NCBI GenBank assembly: GCA_036877525.1
Contig: JAZGTH010000007.1
Span: 2,219,501-2,283,500, forward strand
DNA length: 64,000 nt
From: Chromobotia macracanthus
Taxonomy: Eukaryota; Chordata; Actinopteri; Cypriniformes; Botiidae
Direction: 5' to 3'
The position numbers and the translations under genes were made by a program. The notes under the pieces were generated by a model. The model made no database searches. It was given only the letters and a program-made list of their open reading frames with translations, and was not told the origin of the DNA. Positions 60,800 to 64,000 of the stretch are shown here, piece after piece. Each line of letters opens with the position of its first letter. Position 1 is the first letter of the stretch.

Positions 60800-61095
60800 A
60801 CCCAGCTAACCGGAAATGATCTCAGAAAGTTCTCTAGAAGTTCTCTGATGTCTCAAAGTTATTAAAAATGCAGCAATGTTATAAGTTTTTTTTCAACATT
60901 ACATTTTTTAAACATTACATCTCTATATATTCAAACTGTTATTCCTAAGTTGTCAGTGGATCGTTTTTAAAAACGTTACAGGATCTAAAGAAGTTAGCAA
61001 TAATGTTAATACAACGTTTAAAAAACTGGACGTTTTGAATGTTTCTAGAACATTCAAAATAACATTTTTAACGTTTCTGTTACCTAAAGTAAAAG
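60800..61095. mobile_element. dispersed repeat family B, copy 5
   Basis: Begins CCCAGCTAACCGGAAATGAT with many AACGTT words; same orientation as the 18020 copy. Confidence 0.55.
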
Positions 61096-61264
61096 GAAAT
61101 AACTAGGATTTTGTCTTAAAATCTGCAATAATAAATGGCTATTTGTACATTATCCTTTACATAGCATATCTCAGAGGGCTCGTATTCGATTATTATCAGG
61201 TTCAAGGCTAATTTCAATATTAATTCATGAAAACGTTTTAGAACAAATCATTTAAATATATTAC

Positions 61265-61270
61265 TTTATT
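61265..61270 (-). terminator. znf385b: ZNF385B polyadenylation signal (candidate)
   Basis: Minus-strand AATAAA, about 870 bases after the stop at 62136. The DNA between, 61271-62135, would be 3' UTR; it contains no other AATAAA that I see. Confidence 0.4.
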
Positions 61271-62135
61271 GAAAATGTATCATCTTTATGTACAGAATCC
61301 CAAACATACATACATATGTACTATGGACCATGAAATTCCATAGCCAAATACAGAATCCTCAGTGAATGGAAATTCTTCTTTCAGTCTCTAAAAATAATGA
61401 CGCACGTATTTTCTCTTAGTACCTCTTCCAGCTCATAAAATACTACTGTATTGCAACCTGGTAGGTAAACATTAAATACAACTATTAATAATGTCAATAT
61501 CTAATGATCTATACATTATTGCATCATCAGACAGCTGTAAAGGAGCACAGTCTCATGAAAAAGGATATTACAGAAACATGAAAGGCTCATGGTTTTCCAA
61601 TCACAGAGAAGGGATTCACATGAGAAAAACAGACTGAGTAAAGGAATCTGGAACCTGGAACACACGAGGAGATGAGCAATCCTCTGTTTTCCTGTCAGAT
61701 TAAAGGACAATAACTTAAACGAGTGGACAGCTTTGAAGAACCGGTGACTGAGTTTACTGACTACACATTACAAGACAGCACACAGGCCACAACTGCAGCA
61801 CAACCTCCCTGACAAACATCAAGCTGTTGACACGCACTGTGGTAAGATTTGGGATTGTTTTGGGTGACGTCTTGTCTGGAGATGTTGGTTCAGCTGTAAA
61901 GGAAGACTATGATAATTCAAGTCTTTCAGGAAGCAGTTCAACACTATTTTTTCGTTTTCAAACGCAATAGCCCTCACAAAGATGACATCCTTCCTGGGTT
62001 TTCGACAGTGAGGAAAGTTCAGGATAAAGTTTCAATAAATACACCATTGTTTCAAGAAGGACAGCATGTAGCATGGCATAGTTTGAGAAAACAGCTGCTC
62101 CGACCCCAACGGTCGCGTCCGTGTTGCGTGAAGGT

Positions 62136-63674
62136 TTAGTAAGGCGCAAACAGGATGGACCCTGCTGTACGTCGGATGGGTCCTGGAGCGGCGCGGAGAA
62201 AGGAGGGCGGAAGCGTGGCCGTCTGAAAGAGGGAGGTGCTGGGGCGAGGGTGGAGGGAGATGGAGGGGACTGTGGTGGGTGAGAACGGTGTGGGGAGAAA
62301 AGCTGGTGAAATGGGCTTTACCAAGTCGTTCTGCAGGGCTAGTTTTGCCTGGACGAGAGACAGAGAGAACACAGTTGGTGAGGAAAGGAGAACAATGCCC
62401 CCAATTGATCTTTCACTAAGCTCCACCCTAAAAACATTTTTGACCAATCTGACTTTAGCAACTACTTTCAATTGTCAGTTTCTAATGCATTACAAAACAT
62501 CACTTAATTCCAAACCACATATGAACAATATCAGTTACATTTTCAGCACTTTATGACCTCAATTCACTTAGAATCATGCTCTTTGTGGAAAATCCAATTC
62601 ATTCCTATTAAACGTCACATAATGCTTTGCTGTGCAATCAGCAATAACAAAAGTGGACGGGGCTTAGCGAACAATAAACACATATTCTACATACTGTATA
62701 ACTAAAACACATCACAAGCAAGCTTTAAGCCACTGTGATGCATTAGCATACAAAGAGGCATTTGTAAGCCTCCACTACAAAGTGAGGAATGAACTTCTCA
62801 CAACATTAATACTTGAAATGCGAGTATCACTTGATGAAAGGCATTGATTATAAAGCACATAAATAATGCATTACTGCCAAAGCGCTGGAGCTGCGCTGCT
62901 GCTTGTTGTAAGGGCTGTATTTGGGTTTTGTCGGTTTGCCTGCCACTCTGTCTTTATGCCGCCTGCTGGAGATATGCTGAAAAATAAAACAAATGATTAA
63001 TGCTGTAATACAAGTGACACTTTATAAAACACACAAATATTAATAGACTAACTGCCCAACATTATAATAATTTATCAAAGCATAGACTCTGCACCGCAGA
63101 AAGTACAGTGTATCATAAAATCATATTAACATTCATTGATTTCTAGGGCAGTTGTAGCCTACTGGTTAGTGACTTGGGCTTATAATCAGAAGGTTGTTGG
63201 TTTGATTCCACCTCACCAGTGGTATCAGATCAGATACCATATCTGATAAATACATCACTTTAACTTTTAAAAAACAAATCTTTTAAAAATGTAAACAGCT
63301 GGTTTGCTTGTTTTTTTACATTGGCTGTCAAGTATCATCACGGAACCAAATATTTCTAACATACAAATGCAGGCAAAAGTTTAAACAGAATTAAACATCT
63401 AGAATTTGCTAATATTCCCATGAACTGTATATGCATAATCATTAACATGAGAAAAACTAATGAAGAAAAATGACAGTTTATTTGCATACCTGTTTAAGTT
63501 GGATTTCTGAATTGACGTGGACATCACAGATTTCACAATGAAATATTTTGTTTTGTAAGCCTGAGCCTTTGTTAAGTTGTGTGGCTTGAGCTTTGAGTTT
63601 GGACCCGGGTCTGGGATACGCTTTAATAGGACCGGCTCCATTCCGTGCCTCCAACATAGTTTTGTGCTTTGAGC
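62136..63674 (-). CDS. znf385b: zinc finger protein 385B, C-terminal exons (partial gene)
   Basis: Last three exons: 63490-63674, 62875-62976 and 62136-62348, about 166 residues. The first gives GSKHKTMLEARNGAGPIKAY and the start of a matrin/U1-type C2H2 finger, FHCEICDVHVNSEIQLKQ. The second completes it (HISSRRHKDRVAGKP) and continues KPKYSPYNKQQRSSSALA. The third has KLALQNDLVKPISPAFLPTP and ends in the family-typical SILFAPY. This finger type binds double-stranded RNA or RNA-DNA in relatives, and ZNF385B is linked to p53-dependent apoptosis. Paralogues A, C and D are close in sequence; the assignment to B rests mainly on the SESTD1 neighbour. Earlier fingers lie outside the window. Confidence 0.9.
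63146..63260 (+). mobile_element. internally deleted tRNA-derived SINE in ZNF385B intron
   Basis: Has the head of the 57712 SINE (GTAGCCTACTGGTTAGTGAC, then GGTTTGATTCC). It then jumps to the CCTCACCAGTGG and ACCATATCTGATAA parts of its tail, so the middle is missing. Confidence 0.65.
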
Positions 63675-64000
63675 CTGATGAAAGAGACAAAACAGATGTG
63701 AAAACGTTGTCTTTCATTCAGCAACAGTTCTAATGGAATCATTTATGAGTAATGACCAGAATCTCCTCTGAGTCCCATCTTTACTGCAGGCTCGTCTGGG
63801 CCTAAAACAAAATCACTTGGTTCAAACAAACATAAGCTTAATTTCTGACACTCCACATTTGAATTAAACTGCTGAGAGCTTGAATTTATTTGCTGATTGT
63901 TACTAAAGCACAAGGTTTTACAAGCACACTGTCAGAATGCAGTTGACAGATCTGAAGGAAGTGACTCCAGTGGGGTTCGATAATCTGAATCATTTCTTAA
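63675..64000. other. znf385b: ZNF385B intron to window edge
   Basis: No further exon supported. A 17-base segment between an acceptor-like TTTTAG and donor-like GTAAAG near 63785-63805 is too short to call. Confidence 0.5.

Larger units (their letters stand above)
59047..61264. other. intergenic region between SESTD1 upstream exon and ZNF385B
   Basis: AT-rich; family C copy at 59615-59840 and family B copy at 60800-61095. No gene supported. Confidence 0.5.

Noticed and set aside
63148..63220. tRNA gene (B-box-like GGTTTGATTCC)
   Set aside because: No cloverleaf with paired acceptor ends; it matches the head of the SINE at 57712-57975.
1..64000. CRISPR array, operon or prokaryotic defence system
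   Set aside because: The window is a spliced vertebrate locus; the only short tandem repeats are microsatellites and the 16-bp splice-donor array.

Overview
The window looks like nuclear DNA of a ray-finned fish, most likely a cyprinid. It is AT-rich, with spliced genes, GT-AG introns, microsatellites, tRNA-derived SINEs and several families of short inverted-terminal DNA elements, some of a kind I associate with carp-like fishes. The protein-coding exons match four vertebrate genes that are neighbours in the same order and orientation on human chromosome 2q31: TTN, CCDC141, SESTD1 and ZNF385B. All four lie on the minus strand, so transcription runs from high to low coordinates.

Layout: 1-6.8 kb is the 5' end of a titin gene. 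It has a TATA/CCAAT promoter, a noncoding first exon, the Z1 and Z2 Ig domains, the SP-rich linker and the first Z-repeats; the gene runs off the left edge. From 7.6 to about 29.4 kb is a complete CCDC141 gene of 25 coding exons (about 1671 aa). It is a chain of spectrin-like coiled coils, then a disordered proline-rich region, one Ig domain and a C-terminal membrane segment. Two further phase-compatible exons at 7.9-8.8 kb could replace the membrane tail. From 29.5 to 32 kb is intergenic DNA with two unassigned exon-like segments, one on each strand. From 32 to about 54.5 kb is a complete SESTD1 gene of 17 coding exons (about 708 aa), with a SEC14-like lipid-binding domain, spectrin repeats, a noncoding first exon and a CpG-island promoter. 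A possible alternative first coding exon lies at 58.8-59.0 kb. From 61.3 to 63.7 kb are the last three exons of ZNF385B, with the last matrin-type zinc finger and the C-terminus; the rest lies beyond the right edge.

Titin and CCDC141 are packed tightly: less than 1 kb may separate the longest CCDC141 3' end from the titin promoter. Both promoter areas have MEF2-type sites, which fits muscle expression. The strongest leads are the alternative CCDC141 C-terminus, a tandem array of four consensus 5' splice sites in the first intron of SESTD1, the possible SESTD1 N-terminal extension and a stem-loop in the titin 5' UTR. Coordinates were read by eye and may be off by a base or two; exon phases were checked for all three large genes and agree.
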